The position numbers were made by a program, and so were the translations under genes. A stretch of DNA of 64,000 nt, from contig WTPW01002207.1 in the NCBI GenBank assembly GCA_009809945.1, positions 1-64,000 on the forward strand. The letters run 5' to 3'. The notes beneath the pieces are model-generated. The model saw nothing but the letters and a program-made list of their open reading frames with translations. It ran no database searches and was not told the DNA's origin. Shown one piece after another: positions 1 to 11,382 of this stretch. Each line of letters begins with the position of its first letter. Within the stretch, counting starts at the first letter, position 1. This stretch comes from Gigaspora margarita. Taxonomy: Eukaryota; Glomeromycota; Glomeromycetes; Diversisporales; Gigasporaceae.

Positions 1-103
1 TCGTCATTCGTCAATTCGTCAATTTGAAGTTGCCTGACGAAATGGTTTCGTCATGCGTCAATGACGCAGGTTGCGTCATGCGTCAGGCATCATTAGTTCC
101 AAT
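1..103. mobile_element. Right end of a GACGAAA-type miniature inverted-repeat element
   Basis: The window opens inside a run of GACGAAA and CGTCATTCGTCA motifs in both orientations and ends with GTCAGGCATCATTA. That end matches the right terminus (GTCAAGCATCATTA) of the fully delimited element at 49568-49680 and resembles 11810-12056. The left end lies outside the window, so size and target duplication cannot be seen. Non-autonomous; no coding capacity visible. Confidence 0.55.
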
Positions 104-264
104 CCCTAATTTTAGGTTGAAATAAACTAAGCTATTTAAATATTAAAATACTTATAGTGAACAGATAATGTACTCCACGTTTTTACTACTCCATTAAATA
201 CTGTATAGTAATTTGTAAAAATAAATTTCCGTAGCAACGGGTTACATACTAGTAGGTTTGATAT

Positions 265-650
265 TCATAAACTTGAGTAATGTCAGCAGACCATTCTGTG
301 GATTGATTATTATAGATGTTTAGCGAATTTATATTTGTTTGATCTTGAAGATTACCATTCTATAGATAGATTATTATTGAAGTTGTGAGCTTTTCTCCAT
401 TATACATTATGCAACTAATTAAAATACGTTGTGAATAAAATTAAGTTTATGATTTTTGATTGCGAACGCTTTTTGAATTTGGCTAAAAACATTATGGAAT
501 TTTCGAATTCAGGTAGATCATTCCCACATTTGAACAGAACGGGCTTGAGAAATTCTATATTAAACTTCTATGATAAAAAGAGTAGGATTCTAGAATAGCT
601 ATCCAGAATACTCGGAAAAAAATATGATAGTAATGTTCCGGCACATACTC
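265..650 (-). pseudogene. Third, truncated copy of the kinase 5' exon and promoter
   Basis: Read on the minus strand, the segment begins at an ATG (complement of 406-408) with MYN and follows, almost phrase for phrase, the first exon of the kinase at 17539-19574. It soon leaves the frame and stops around 265, so it lacks the zinc-ribbon and kinase parts. The 240 bp upstream of the ATG also match the upstream sequence of both full kinase genes. It is more like the 19574 copy than the 4349 copy. A foldback transposon starts at 655, right at the edge of the homology. It is a relic; no product is expected. Confidence 0.7.
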
Positions 651-735
651 TGTACTATAGTTGGTGGTAGAATCAATTTTACAAATTAATACAGTCATGG
701 CATGCCGTATTTTTTGCCGTATTTGCTGTGAGCCG

Positions 736-797
736 TAAAGCCGTAATGCCGTAATGCCGTAATGCCGTAATGCCGTAATGCCGTAATGCCGTAATGC
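736..797. repeat. 8-bp microsatellite (CCGTAATG)n
   Basis: About seven uninterrupted 8-bp units CCGTAATG, flanked by partial units. It forms the left subterminal array of the foldback element. Confidence 0.9.
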
Positions 798-928
798 AGA
801 AATACTATTTGCTATTGTGACGGATTAAAAATTTTAATTTTCAAATTGTAAATAATTTCTTTATTTGTATTATTCCCCGATATAAATAATTCATACTAAA
901 ATGGAAGTCAATAGTGGCTGGTTGGCGT

Positions 929-1060
929 AGTTAGTCGCGTAACGCTAATCTTTCCGCGTAACGCTAATTTTTCAGCGTAACGCCAAAATTTCGGCGTCAC
1001 GCTAAGATTCCGGCGTAGCGCTTAATTTTGAGCGTATCGCAAGAAATTCGGCGTAACGCC
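929..1060. repeat. Degenerate GCGTAACGC minisatellite
   Basis: Seven or so degenerate units of about 18-20 bp built around GCGTAACGC(T/C)AA followed by a T-rich spacer. It is markedly more CpG-containing than the AT-rich surroundings and lies inside the foldback element. Confidence 0.75.
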
Positions 1061-2538
1061 CTAAAAATTCTAAATGCCTGAAATTGAATAAAGTCAAACA
1101 AGAATTTCACGTACTCTCTAAATATAAATAAAAAGTTTCATATACTTATCTGAGTATTTCCTCTAAATTCGACTTTAACTTTAATAAATCCTGCGAGACT
1201 CAATTCGACGGACTGAATTGACTTGTAACTTCGCTTCGGTTTATTAAGACTCGAATTCTCCGTATACAGTTAGAGCTGGATTGGCCCAATTGAGTTTATT
1301 TCGTACCGCTCTCCCATTTAACCGTTACACTATAATACCCGTTTGTTAAAATGCTGTCTGCATTATGTTTTCTCTTAAATAATATATATTAAATATTTTT
1401 TCGAATTTGATTCTGTCGACTTCATTGATTTAGTACATGTGATGACTATGAAAAAATGTTTGTATGTCTAGGTTTTATTTTGACTTAAACGTCGTGATTT
1501 ATTTTTTTGGCCAATTAGACCAGTCTATAAGTCATTGTTTGAGAACGTCTTTAGCGAACTAATTGATCGGAAATGACATCATTGTCAACAGCATTTATGG
1601 CTTAGATAAGATGATACATGCTTATAAACATACTTAATGTTTTAAAATTTATTATAACTATTGTATTCTGCTTCAGAATACACTTTAAATAACTTTTATG
1701 CTTACCAATTAATTAATGCAAATGAAATTCTTGTATGGCAAATAATAACATATTCATCAGTTTCCAGTTTGGAGTGACTGGGTGTCACGTAGTTACTTAA
1801 TTATAACATATATAATATTATACTGTAGTTACGGTATCGCATTATTACAATATTGTGTTATTGCGGCATTACGGAATTGCGGCATTGCGAAATTACGACA
1901 TACGGCTACGGCATTTCGGCATTACGACATTACGGCATTACGGCATATAATTTTTACGGCAATTAGATGCTATGCAGTAATTAATTCTACCACTGGTAAA
2001 ATGCCGTAATTGCCGTAATTCAGTAATTCTACCACCAACTATAGCTTGACCTTATGGACCAAATGCAATTGGGTGGTAGCAGCTCAGTTTTACGAATTGA
2101 ATGCTACTAGGATAATGAAAGCAGGTATAAAAATTTCTTTAACAATTAACTCGTCTAACTTTTGAACCTTTTAAGCACACACGTTCCTAGGAAAAAGCTG
2201 TTGAGCATGTGTAGTAAGGCATAAACCCATACGTAGTATAGTCGTATTGTTATTCAGTAGTAAGTGAGTGACAAAATTTGTTATTAATAAAATATTAATT
2301 TTACAAAAAATATGTATTAGTACAATATATCAATTTTTTTAATAAAGATGACTAAGAAAATCTTCATTATAAACGTTAAAACTTAAAATAAAAAATATTC
2401 ATGAACAAAAAAACAGGATTCAAAATTTTAAACGAATTATGCAAATTTGAGAACAGGATTACTTGCTAGAAATTTCCCTATTTACGATTTATTTCAATCA
2501 CTTTAGGACCATCATTTTATTTGGCTATTGTTTAATAG

Positions 2539-4349
2539 TTACGTTATCACCATTTGAATATCTAACTTAATTGATTATTATAAATATGATTAGTATTATT
2601 TTATGGAAATATGCGTCGTATCAATACAATATATTCTCTTACCTGTAATTGCATTACTATTTAATCTCATACTTTGTAACGTCAATGCTTTACTAGTCAG
2701 TGGAGTTGGTGACCGACTAGAGTAAAATGCTTGATCGTTTATTTTAGTCGGTAAAATGTTAATATCTTCATTATCTGTAAATCTTATTTCTCCATTTATT
2801 GCCTTATAAATAAGCTCTTTGAACTCATATGTCAAATCACCGCCCCGTTGTATTATTTGTTTTTCTAGCCACTTACATGTTATGAATTTGTATTGTTTTC
2901 TATCTGGGGCCATAAATCTTCTTTTTTCTGGATCTTGATGCCAGCATCTTTCCATTAATTCAACTAATTCTTGCGGAGTGTTAATTGGAATTTTTGGACG
3001 AAGACCATCAAGAATATCCAGAATAAGATATTCATCATGTTTATGATCGGAAAATGGCCTGCGACCACTTATTACCTCCCAGATAATCATACCAAAACTA
3101 TAAATGTCTGAAGCTTGTGTAAACTTTCCTCCATTTAACACCTCTGGTGCGACATACGGAATAACCCCATAAATTGCATTCTCATTTGATGATCCACCCA
3201 CAAATTGGCTTATTCCTAAATCTGTAATAGTTGCTTTATTCTTCAGTCCAATAAGAATATTACCACTATGAAGATCTCGATGAATAAGTCTTTGTTTGTG
3301 TATTGAAGTAAGTCCTATAGAAATATCATGTAAAAGTACTAATTTTTCTATCCAGGATAAGGTATTTTCGTTTTTATTTAGAAAATAATGCAAGTCTCCA
3401 TTCTGCGCAAATTCTATAACCATTATATAATTTTTTGCTTCAGGATGTTGTGTGATGCCGAGATATTTTTGAAGACCCTTCTCATCATTGTTCATATTTT
3501 TTATACAATGGAAAAAGTTTTTCAACTAAAATAAAAACAAATAATAGTAAATTTTAAATCTGATTTAGCTAAACCAATTAAGTAAATATAACATAAATTA
3601 TAACAGACCTCGTTTAACAAATCATAATCCATTTTTTCAGAATAATTAAGAATTTTTAGGACAACATCATAATCTTTTTTTCGATAATATCTTTTACTCT
3701 TATTATTCCAGTGAGTAATAGGCCCATCAACCCATGTTGCTTTATATATAACACTAAACCCTCCTTTAGCAATGTATTTAAGATTTGTAAATTGCTTATA
3801 TGGAATAAACTCTAATTTTGATCTAGTTCTACAGCTTTTATATAAAGTTTGTGTCGACTTGATAAAATCGTCTATTAATTTATCACCACTTAAGATTTGT
3901 AATGGTGCCCTATAACAATTTTCACATATATTGGAATCATAGCAACTTCTACTTTTGCATTCCTTACATGAAACTGGATATATATCATTTTGAACATTAA
4001 TGCTTTTGAACAAACTTACGTGTATAATTGAATTATTATAGGCTTGTGTAAAATCTGTATTCCTTTCTATAAGCGGGTTGTTATTTGTAAAGTCTGTAGA
4101 CCGTTTTATGAATGAATTATTATAAATGTTTGGCAAACTTATGGCAGTTTTGTCTTGATCCAAGTCCGTAGACCATTCTGCACCATTATTGATTTGATCT
4201 CCATGAACTTGAGAAAAGTCGGCTGACCGTTCTATAGATGGATTATTATAGACGATTCGCAAATTTGTTAGATCTTGAAAAGTAGAGCCATTGATCCATT
4301 CCGTAGATAATTTATTATTGATGTTTGACAAGCTTTCTTCATTATACAT
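2539..4349 (-). CDS. Protein kinase with N-terminal repeats and CxxC zinc ribbon
   Basis: A three-exon gene predicted to encode 548 residues: exons complement 3609-4349, 2643-3525 and 2539-2561. Introns are GT-AG; the last has a TACTAAT branch site at about 2590. Residues 1-130 hold degenerate repeats of the form YNN-x-(F/S)-I-x-R-S-TDF. Next comes a CxxC...CxxC zinc-ribbon-like segment, then a kinase domain from about residue 190: glycine loop AKGGFS, the lysine of VVLK (about 232), HRD (329-331), DLG in place of DFG (349-351) and APE (373-375). All catalytic residues are present, so it should phosphorylate Ser, Thr or Tyr; the substrate is unknown. The family is strongly expanded in Rhizophagus-type fungi. 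The short last exon rests on conservation of its splice site with the paralogue at 17539-19574. The start is the first ATG, conserved in all three copies. A cytosolic signalling role is inference. Confidence 0.88.
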
Positions 4350-4707
4350 TGTAATGTTATTAATGTCGTTAATGTCGTTATTAGTAAATTAGATTTTTTA
4401 TTGCGAACTCCTTTCGAATTTGCCTAAATTATATACTTTACGGAATTTTCGAATTCATGTAGATCATTTCCACATTTGAGAAATACGGGTTCGAGAAATT
4501 CTATATTAAACTTCTATGTTGGTTTCTAGAATAGGCGTCCAGAATAATCGGAAAAATTATACGATAGTACTGCAGCAAGGCTCCAGCACAATCCCTATAT
4601 TATTGTATTATTATTCGAAAATAATGCATAAGCGTGCAATAGTTTTTTTTTGGAATTGAAATTTCGAATTTTTTGTCGGAAACGCTTGTGCATACTCGCT
4701 AATTTTT

Positions 4708-4907
4708 AACTGGAGTTAAATCACCACACCAAAAAATTTCAGATCATGTGATTTAATAATCGCGATATATTAATTATCAGTTATACGACGTTTATTAATA
4801 AAATTTCATATAAAATAGTAAAATGAAAATATATTTGATTTTTGAATATGTGAATAATGTAAATCACATGATCTTGATTTTTTTTGGGTGGCGATTTAAC
4901 CCCGGTT
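4708..4907. mobile_element. Miniature inverted-repeat element, 200 bp, 9-bp target duplication
   Basis: The left end AACTGGAGTTAAATC pairs with the right end GATTTAACCCCGGTT. Longer arms run about 57 bp and include an ATCATGTGATTTA segment. CTAATTTTT occurs on both sides (4699-4707 and 4908-4916). The duplicated flank of the other kinase copy, near 19880, continues straight through without the insert. A 9-bp duplication is typical of Mutator-like elements; that assignment is inference. Confidence 0.85.
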
Positions 4908-6205
4908 CTAATTTTTAATCAATTAAAATTTGACTTACGCTAAGTTATGTTTCGATGCACCTTTCAATAAACAGAATTGAAATTTATTGGAAAGATTATG
5001 CTTTTGATTCATCTAGTTAACAATATTAATGCTATAATTGACTGATGTGAAATCTGGTGTCTCAATCTTATAAAAACTCTATTAAAATTCGTATATACTC
5101 TTTAAGCCAGACCAAATATACATAGGGCTACGGAATATTTCGGAAAATTTTTATATAGTCACGGAACAAATTGGAAAAAATTTTTTTTGAAAAAAATTTT
5201 TTTTAAAATTTTACTATGTAAACCATCCCTCCTGGAGGGGAGAGGGGGTAATGTAAAACACATAATCAACTTGGTTTGGCCTTATTATAAACTCTAAAAT
5301 TTTGGCCCAACCATAAAAAACTAGCTTTAAAAAATTTTCCTGACCAATGAAATTTCAAAATCAGGTATAATATCAAAAAATTCAAAAAATCATTCGCAAC
5401 TCAACATTTTCCTATGAATCTACTTATTACACACTAACTAAAAATTTTTTTGCAAAATTTTGATACCATTAAAGCGCATTTTAATCTAGGGTATTTCTAG
5501 GCATCTCTGGCCAGAGATTTGCATGCTTTAAATTTAATCCCAAATCTTTTTCGATTAATAATAGTTAAAAGTAACATTTAAAAATTTTAAAAAAATTTTT
5601 TTAAAAAAATTTAATTTTTATTGTATAAATATGTATATATTATAATATATCATATTTAGTATAATTTTGCATTCTTGTCAGCACCACAATTAGATAATTT
5701 CAAAAAATCATTGATAAATAATATTTTTTGTAAGAATTAAAGGTAGCATAATACAAACCAATTTCAAATTAAAAACTTTATATTTGATATAAAGTTTAAA
5801 TTTCACAAAAGCTGGATTACGTACGTCCAGTATCTAATTTAGTTTACTTTAGGTATTATAGCAAATTGACAATGTTAGAACTCCGACCAGAATCTTGTCT
5901 GAAACCCCTTGGAACTACTGAATGAGACCTTTTATATTATATCAATTGCGTGTCCTTGTATATTCATGAACAAAATAAATTTTGCTTCTCAAATTCTTTT
6001 GTTTTGACTAAACTTTATATATAAATATTATTTTGATCAGTATATGGCTGTTAAATAATTCTTATAATAGATATAATTACTGCTTTTTTTTTACAAATTT
6101 AAAAACAAATATTTGTTTAACAAAACACTAATTTTAAGCAAAATTAGAGCATGATTTATTATTCTTCAAAGTTTGATCGTAGTTTTATTCTAATACTAAA
6201 TATAA

Positions 6206-6387
6206 TCAACTCTTTTTATATTGAACCTCTCTATAATGAATCTGGATATATTGAACTAAAATTTTGAATTTTATAATAGTTCAGTATAAAAAGAGTTATA
6301 GTTTCTTAAGAAAACTTAGCTATTTTTATATATAGCGAACTTTTTTTAACAGCCAGAGCCAACAGTTCATTATAGAAAGAGTTGATG
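6206..6387. mobile_element. Short inverted-repeat element, about 180 bp
   Basis: ATCAACTCTTTTTATATTGA near the left end pairs with TCATTATAGAAAGAGTTGAT near the right end, a 20-bp imperfect inverted repeat. The ends resemble those of the CAGTCAA element at 9014-9163. Non-coding. The ends are approximate because no clear target duplication is visible. Confidence 0.6.
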
Positions 6388-6627
6388 TATTTATATTGCA
6401 TTTTAATATTTCTATATTCAATAGTACCGAATTTACAAAACCCTGACATATACATATTAAGAAAAAGTTTCGTTAATTACTGTACTTTATCTAATCCAGG
6501 AGCCCAGAATTACAAAATCTTAACACGTATAGATCTACAGTAATTATAAATCAAACCAACACCAGTAATATGAAATTCGTGTAACATGCAAATCAAAATA
6601 AAAACACAAAGTAAATTTCAATTAACA

Positions 6628-6649
6628 TTAGGGTTAGGGTTAGGGTTAA
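6628..6649. repeat. Interstitial telomere-like repeat (TTAGGG)3
   Basis: Three full TTAGGG units plus a partial fourth, embedded in unique-looking sequence. Shorter TTAGGG-like runs occur at 50078, 57950 and 58688. TTAGGG is the common fungal telomere unit, but this is far too short for a chromosome end. Confidence 0.8.
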
Positions 6650-7036
6650 AGCCTGGATAGAGCAGGGGCATAGATTGTACAAATTTTCACGAGGAATTTT
6701 TTTTGTTAGTGCCTCAAAGATGATTTCATAAACGAATTTTTGTGTTATAGTCATTTTTTAAAAAATATCTGAAAAATTTTTGTTACACCTGATTTTCACG
6801 TTACACTGCAGCTCATAATAAAAATTATAGTGGTGTTGAACACCAGTGGTGTGATTTAACAATGCCGTAGATCTATATTAAAAAAATTACATTATCTAAT
6901 CCATGTTATATATGTGTAAAAAAAATTTTAATTGCAGATCTGCATGTGATCGATAGAAATTACTATTATAAACTATAGTGCTATGTTTTATAACAAAAAA
7001 ATTGTATTTTAAATCTTCGTTTCTTCTAAAAATAAA

Positions 7037-8765
7037 ATGTCAAGTACGCATATGACTCCTGGAGAACTAGTTAAAACTGGTTCTATTATTCCAGAGCTTC
7101 ATTATGGTCCATATTTATGAGATTGGTGGCTTTTTTCAGAAGACAATAACAATCAAGTTTATCCTATACCTATTCGCTTAGGACTTGAAATCTTGGTTCA
7201 ACTTAATAAAAAACATTTTATTATACATGTGGTTCGCAATATACATAGTTCACTACAACCAGGCTATATTTTTGTGAAGGTAGTGGGCAAAGTAGTGGCA
7301 TTGTTACAAGTGCTTTCACAGCATTAATGTCTGTTTATCAACCTATTTTTAGTACTAAAACAAAATTTTCGAGACTTGCATATTTAGGTTTAAGTCAAAT
7401 TAAAACCACACAAAAATTGTTAGAAGATATTGTTTTTCATCCTTTATTGTTAAATTAGACAACATAACCATTTACATAGGTTTGCTTGGTAAAATTACAC
7501 TGTCAAATCTGAATAAAGTTGGTTGCAATTATAAGGCAGCATTATTTTATACATTGTTATATTAGTCAAATTCTAGTGTTAGGAAAAATGGCATATATCT
7601 CTTTCTATATAGAGTTACTAGCATATAACCCGTCGCGAACCAATCAAATCTGTAGTATTAGTTTTAGTAGAAAAACTTTTTTTCGTTCTTAAAAAGGAGG
7701 TAATCTTATCACAGCTCATATGATAATTTATCTTAGTCCACTATTATAGTTCACTATCATAGTCCACTATCTTAGTCCACTATCATAGTTCACTATCATA
7801 GTCCACTATCTTAGTTCACTATCATAGTTCCTATCATAGTCCACTATCATAGTCCACTATCATAGTCCACTATTATAGTCCACTACCTTAGTTCATTATC
7901 ATAGTCCACTATTATAGTCTACTACCTTAGTTTGCTATCTTAGTTCGCTATTAGAAAAATCCCAGGTTTCTACAGATATATAAACTCTGCTTTTTCTTCC
8001 AAGGCAGAGCAGGTTCTATCCTTTACTTCTTTCCTTTTATAAAAATATTTGTACTTTAACAATATTATATCTAATAAATTGATATTATCCTTTGACTATA
8101 AATCTTTTTCTTTATAATCTATTCTTTTATTTTCTTGTTTAAATTTTCTCTTTATCTTCACATTTCTTATCCTCTTACATGTTAAGTCAAGTGATATAGT
8201 TTCTTCCTAAAAGTTACTATATTACAACATATAAGACAAAACAATCAGTATTTTTACAATGTATTAGTAATGATTCATATTCGATTACAATTTACCAAGA
8301 TAGTAAAATTGTTGGTGAATATAAAAGTAGCTCATCTAATGCCATTTGCTTCAAACTAGAGTTCTAAAATCTATTCCAGGCAATAGTTTATTCATAATAA
8401 ATCATTATATAACTTTACAACAGTTAGGACAAGCATATAAAACAAAATTTTGTTATCAAATACTTATACTCAATAAATGCACTCCTGCAGATTGGGATAA
8501 TGAAACGATTATAAATCATCTATTTGAATTATATTTAAAAAAGCAGTTAGCAAGTTGAATGAGGAATGGTATCAAGTGTTTCAAAGTTGGAAAAAACAAA
8601 GTAGTAATATAGTTAAACTTCATACCCATATTAGAAAAATATATGGACCAGATCATGAATTCCAAAGCTGTGAATTGTGGGCATGGTGTGCAATATTTCA
8701 TGCAGCAGAATGCACAGAAATTACTCCATATGAGAAAGAAATTTCTGAGGTATTTACAAATTGAT
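7037..8765 (+). pseudogene. Relic of a repeated, unrecognised protein family
   Basis: An ATG at 7037 opens MSSTHMTPGELVKTG, with coding-like sequence in shifting frames to about 7450. After a minisatellite, coding-like sequence returns at 8346-8765, with phrases such as QLGQAYKTKF, WYQVFQSWKKQ and ELWAWCAIFHAAECTEITPY. The order and wording resemble a dispersed multicopy protein of Rhizophagus-type genomes that I recognise only as a repeated family; its function is not known to me. The reading frame is broken many times, so no product is expected. It lies upstream of, and in the same direction as, two other relics (10165-14095 and 14383-15830). Confidence 0.55.
7731..7953. repeat. 13-bp minisatellite (CTATCATAGTCCA)n
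   Basis: About 17 tandem units of a 13-bp motif with C/T and A/T variants (TAGTCCACTATCA, TAGTTCACTATCT). It interrupts the protein-family relic 7037-8765. A period not divisible by three rules out an expansion that kept the frame. Confidence 0.9.
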
Positions 8766-9013
8766 TACATAAACCCCTATAAAATCTTATTTGATTTGAG
8801 CGACATAAAAAAAAATCATATTTGATTTGTCCCTAAAAAATTTTTAGAAATAAATTAGTAATTATTCAAGCCGGTTTGGAGTTTGGCTCATTGATCAAGA
8901 TGTTTGAAAACATTTGTTATGAATACTTAAATTCATTATATAATATCTTGTTCACAATGAATTAGTCATTCAAAGATCTAATTCAAATAAGATTCTGTTA
9001 GTTATTAATTATA

Positions 9014-9163
9014 CAGTCAACACTGGCTATAACAACCTCTGAATGCAATGATCTCAAATAATTCAGTAGAAAAAAGTTATGGCTTTTTAAAAAAGCATGT
9101 AATTTTTCTATAATGAACTTTTTTTCTTCCAGAACATGCAGTTATTCTAGAAAGAGTTGACTG
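9014..9163. mobile_element. pogo/mariner-like MITE, 150 bp
   Basis: Starts CAGTCAACACTGGCTATAAC and ends with AAAGAGTTGACTG, with the dinucleotide TA directly on each side. CAGT ends and a TA target are the hallmarks of the pogo/Tc1-mariner group. It shares CAGTCAAC with the larger element at 16124-17304. Non-coding. Confidence 0.8.
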
Positions 9164-9578
9164 TATATCATATAAATAATGCTAAACAGAATTATGTAAG
9201 ACTTAGCTTTTAAATATTATACTTCACGAGGCACAGCTTGCCCAATCAATCTATGAAAAGTGATCAAATTATTTAGAATTAGGAAAGCTTATATAATTTT
9301 GCTTAGCAGCACTGAATTCATTTGCAATATAAGAAAGTTTGTCTCAAATTCATTGATGCTTAATATAACAATTGTTAATATAATACTGCACTATTGTAAT
9401 TATTATTTGAGCTTATCTATATTCAATACTTAAAATCATAAATTTATGGCCATATTAACTCTATATGTCAGACTAGATGAAGGGACTACCCTGATTTATT
9501 CTAAAATTTTATTATAATACTATAAGCTACTGCTCATATAATATCTAGACATTTATATTGTACTACAATGTAAGTGTA

Positions 9579-9999
9579 GTGATACAAATTGATGAAAATT
9601 TTTCAATTAATTAGTTGATAGATCATTTTATCCAACTAATTGATTAGTTGTTCAATCGATTAATCGACTATTCGATTGACCAACTAATCAATTGACCAAC
9701 TAATCGATTGGCAAACTAATCAATTAGTTGAATAAATAATAAATGAAACTTAGTAAAATACATGTAGAGTAGCAACTGAAACAGTTGGGTTGATATGCTT
9801 ATATAATCAGCTAATTAATCGACCAATTGACTAATCTATTAATCAACCAATCGACTAGTCATTAATAGATTAGCTGGCTAATCAATTAATCGATTAGTCA
9901 GTTAATCGATTAATCAACTAAGTTGCGCCTGTAAAATTCAAATTGATTAGTTGTTAATTTTACAACTAATTAATTAATTCGATTTTTGATTTGTATCAC
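9579..9999. mobile_element. TA-flanked element packed with ACTAATCGATT repeats, 421 bp
   Basis: GTGATACAAAT at the left end and ATTTGTATCAC at the right end are exact inverted repeats, each flanked by TA. The interior is almost entirely a patchwork of short ACTAATCAATTG or CAATCGATTAGT units in both orientations. No open frame. The TA target points to the Tc1-mariner group; this is inference. Confidence 0.8.
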
Positions 10000-11053
10000 T
10001 ATATTTTACCCAGAGTATTTTGTGAGAACATACATCAAGGTTAAATTTTATGCCTCTAAATCGTTGCTGAATATAAATCCTAGAATAATAGATATAAGTT
10101 AGCATTTTACAGTATTTATAATAAAAAAAATTAATAATAAACCTAATAAGAAAATAAATAATATAGGACGAATTCTGGACAAATGCACCTGACCCTGAAA
10201 AAGATCGCAATACTCTTAAAAATCTGTATAAAGATAGATTTTTAAATATATCATTGCAAACTTCATCTGACAAGATATTGTGGGATTGTTTTCATAATAG
10301 TTATAATGCAAATCCTAAAGGAATAGATAGAAAAGTTCGTATACTGTCAATTATTGCAGAGAATTTTACATATCAAAAATTAAAAGATGAACTAGAAGTA
10401 AGAAATTTTACCTGGATCAAATTTATAAAAGACTAGTCTGAAATTGTCTTTATAAAATTTTGAACCAAAAGCCAGATTAGCTTTCTAAATAATTTCAAAC
10501 CAAATTTAGATATTTCCTAATACGATCAATATGGCACGAAAATTTTCTCATATCAACGGACCCAGGTGCATTGCATTAGAAAAACCTACTATTACTTGCT
10601 CAAAAATGCCTACTGTTAAAGAAAAAGAATTTGAATTATTTTTTGCTAATAAAGAAAATGTAAATATGAGTTCTTATAAAGTAGATTAAATAACATATTT
10701 ACCTGTTCTTTATCTAAAAGACCAAAAAGAAACGCTTTAGAAAAAATTTTCTGCTACTTACTCAGATGGAATGAAACATACATCTTTTATAGCGCACTTA
10801 CAAAATAGTTGTTTTCAATACTGAGAAAACTTGGGAGGATTATGTATTACATGTAATGATTACGGATACCAACCCTTTGAAGATTTGATTGAAATAATTA
10901 ATAAAAAGCATTTCCTATAAATCACTAAGGGTTTGTCAAAAAATTTTAGCATTTGTAGTCGACCTACTTGTTAACTAAGTCAAAATTAAAATTGGTTGAG
11001 CTGACTATGCAAAGCAATATACAATAACTTATATTCTGAATTTACCCACCGAC

Positions 11054-11243
11054 TAGTGATGCAGTAGAATCGTCCCAATGATTGTCATAACTTAATCACA
11101 AATTTCTGTAACTTGCCGTAACTATAGTAAATAATACATAATTAAATCTGTAATTCAATCATATTATTCACTATAGTTACAGCAAGTTACAGCAATTTGT
11201 AAACAAATTATGATAATCATTGGGATGATTCTACTGCATTACA
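11054..11243. mobile_element. Inverted-repeat element, about 190 bp
   Basis: TGATGCAGTAGAATCGTCCC on the left pairs with GGGATGATTCTACTGCATTA on the right. The pairing extends inward through CAATGATTGTCATAA, and a second inner pair (AACTTGCCGTAACTATAG) follows. It sits inside the transposase relic. Confidence 0.75.
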
Positions 11244-11382
11244 ACCACCAACTCATTGTTATAAAGTTAATTGATAGTTTTCCTAAATCACTACATAACC
11301 AAGAATTGACTAAGGATGCTCTCAAGTACCTAAATTAATAGATTGGAGTACAATTTTTAGTGGAAAATAAATTATCCAATAT

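Larger units (their letters stand above)
655..2044. mobile_element. Foldback-type DNA transposon with subterminal inverted satellites, about 1.39 kb
   Basis: Terminal inverted repeats of 19 bp match exactly: CTATAGTTGGTGGTAGAAT at 655-673 and its reverse complement at 2026-2044. Just inside the left end is an array of GCCGTAAT units. Just inside the right end is the same unit in the opposite orientation (ATTACGGC, about 1855-2015), so the element could fold on itself. The middle carries a second satellite (929-1060). No transposase open frame is present, so it would be non-autonomous. No convincing target-site duplication was found. Confidence 0.75.
2280..5500. repeat. Segmental duplication, copy 1 (kinase plus both flanks)
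   Basis: The 3' flank (2280-2500), the whole kinase gene and the 5' flank to about 5500 align in order with 17309-20220, in the same orientation. Copy 1 contains an inserted inverted-repeat element at 4708-4907 that copy 2 lacks. Both flanks are shared, so this is duplicated DNA and not just a shared domain. Confidence 0.8.
4918..7036. other. Gene-free stretch with duplicated DNA and scattered repeats
   Basis: About 5040-5500 is the outer part of the kinase-flank duplication, including a motif (GACTGATGTGAAAT, then CTAAAAT and ATATACTCTTT) that recurs near 13375, 19945 and 48750. There follow an inverted-repeat element (6206-6387), an interstitial telomere-like run (6628-6649) and a segment at 6655-6830 related to 41640-41790. 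No host exon was recognised. Confidence 0.6.
8826..10164. other. Gene-free AT-rich stretch holding two inverted-repeat elements
   Basis: Apart from the elements at 9014-9163 and 9579-9999, I see no coding exon, RNA gene or conserved motif here. Confidence 0.5.

Noticed and set aside
736-797. CRISPR-like regular array
   Set aside because: It is a gapless 8-bp microsatellite with no spacers; the same applies to 7731-7953. CRISPR is not expected in a fungus.
6628-6649. Chromosome end
   Set aside because: Only three units, with normal sequence continuing on both sides.
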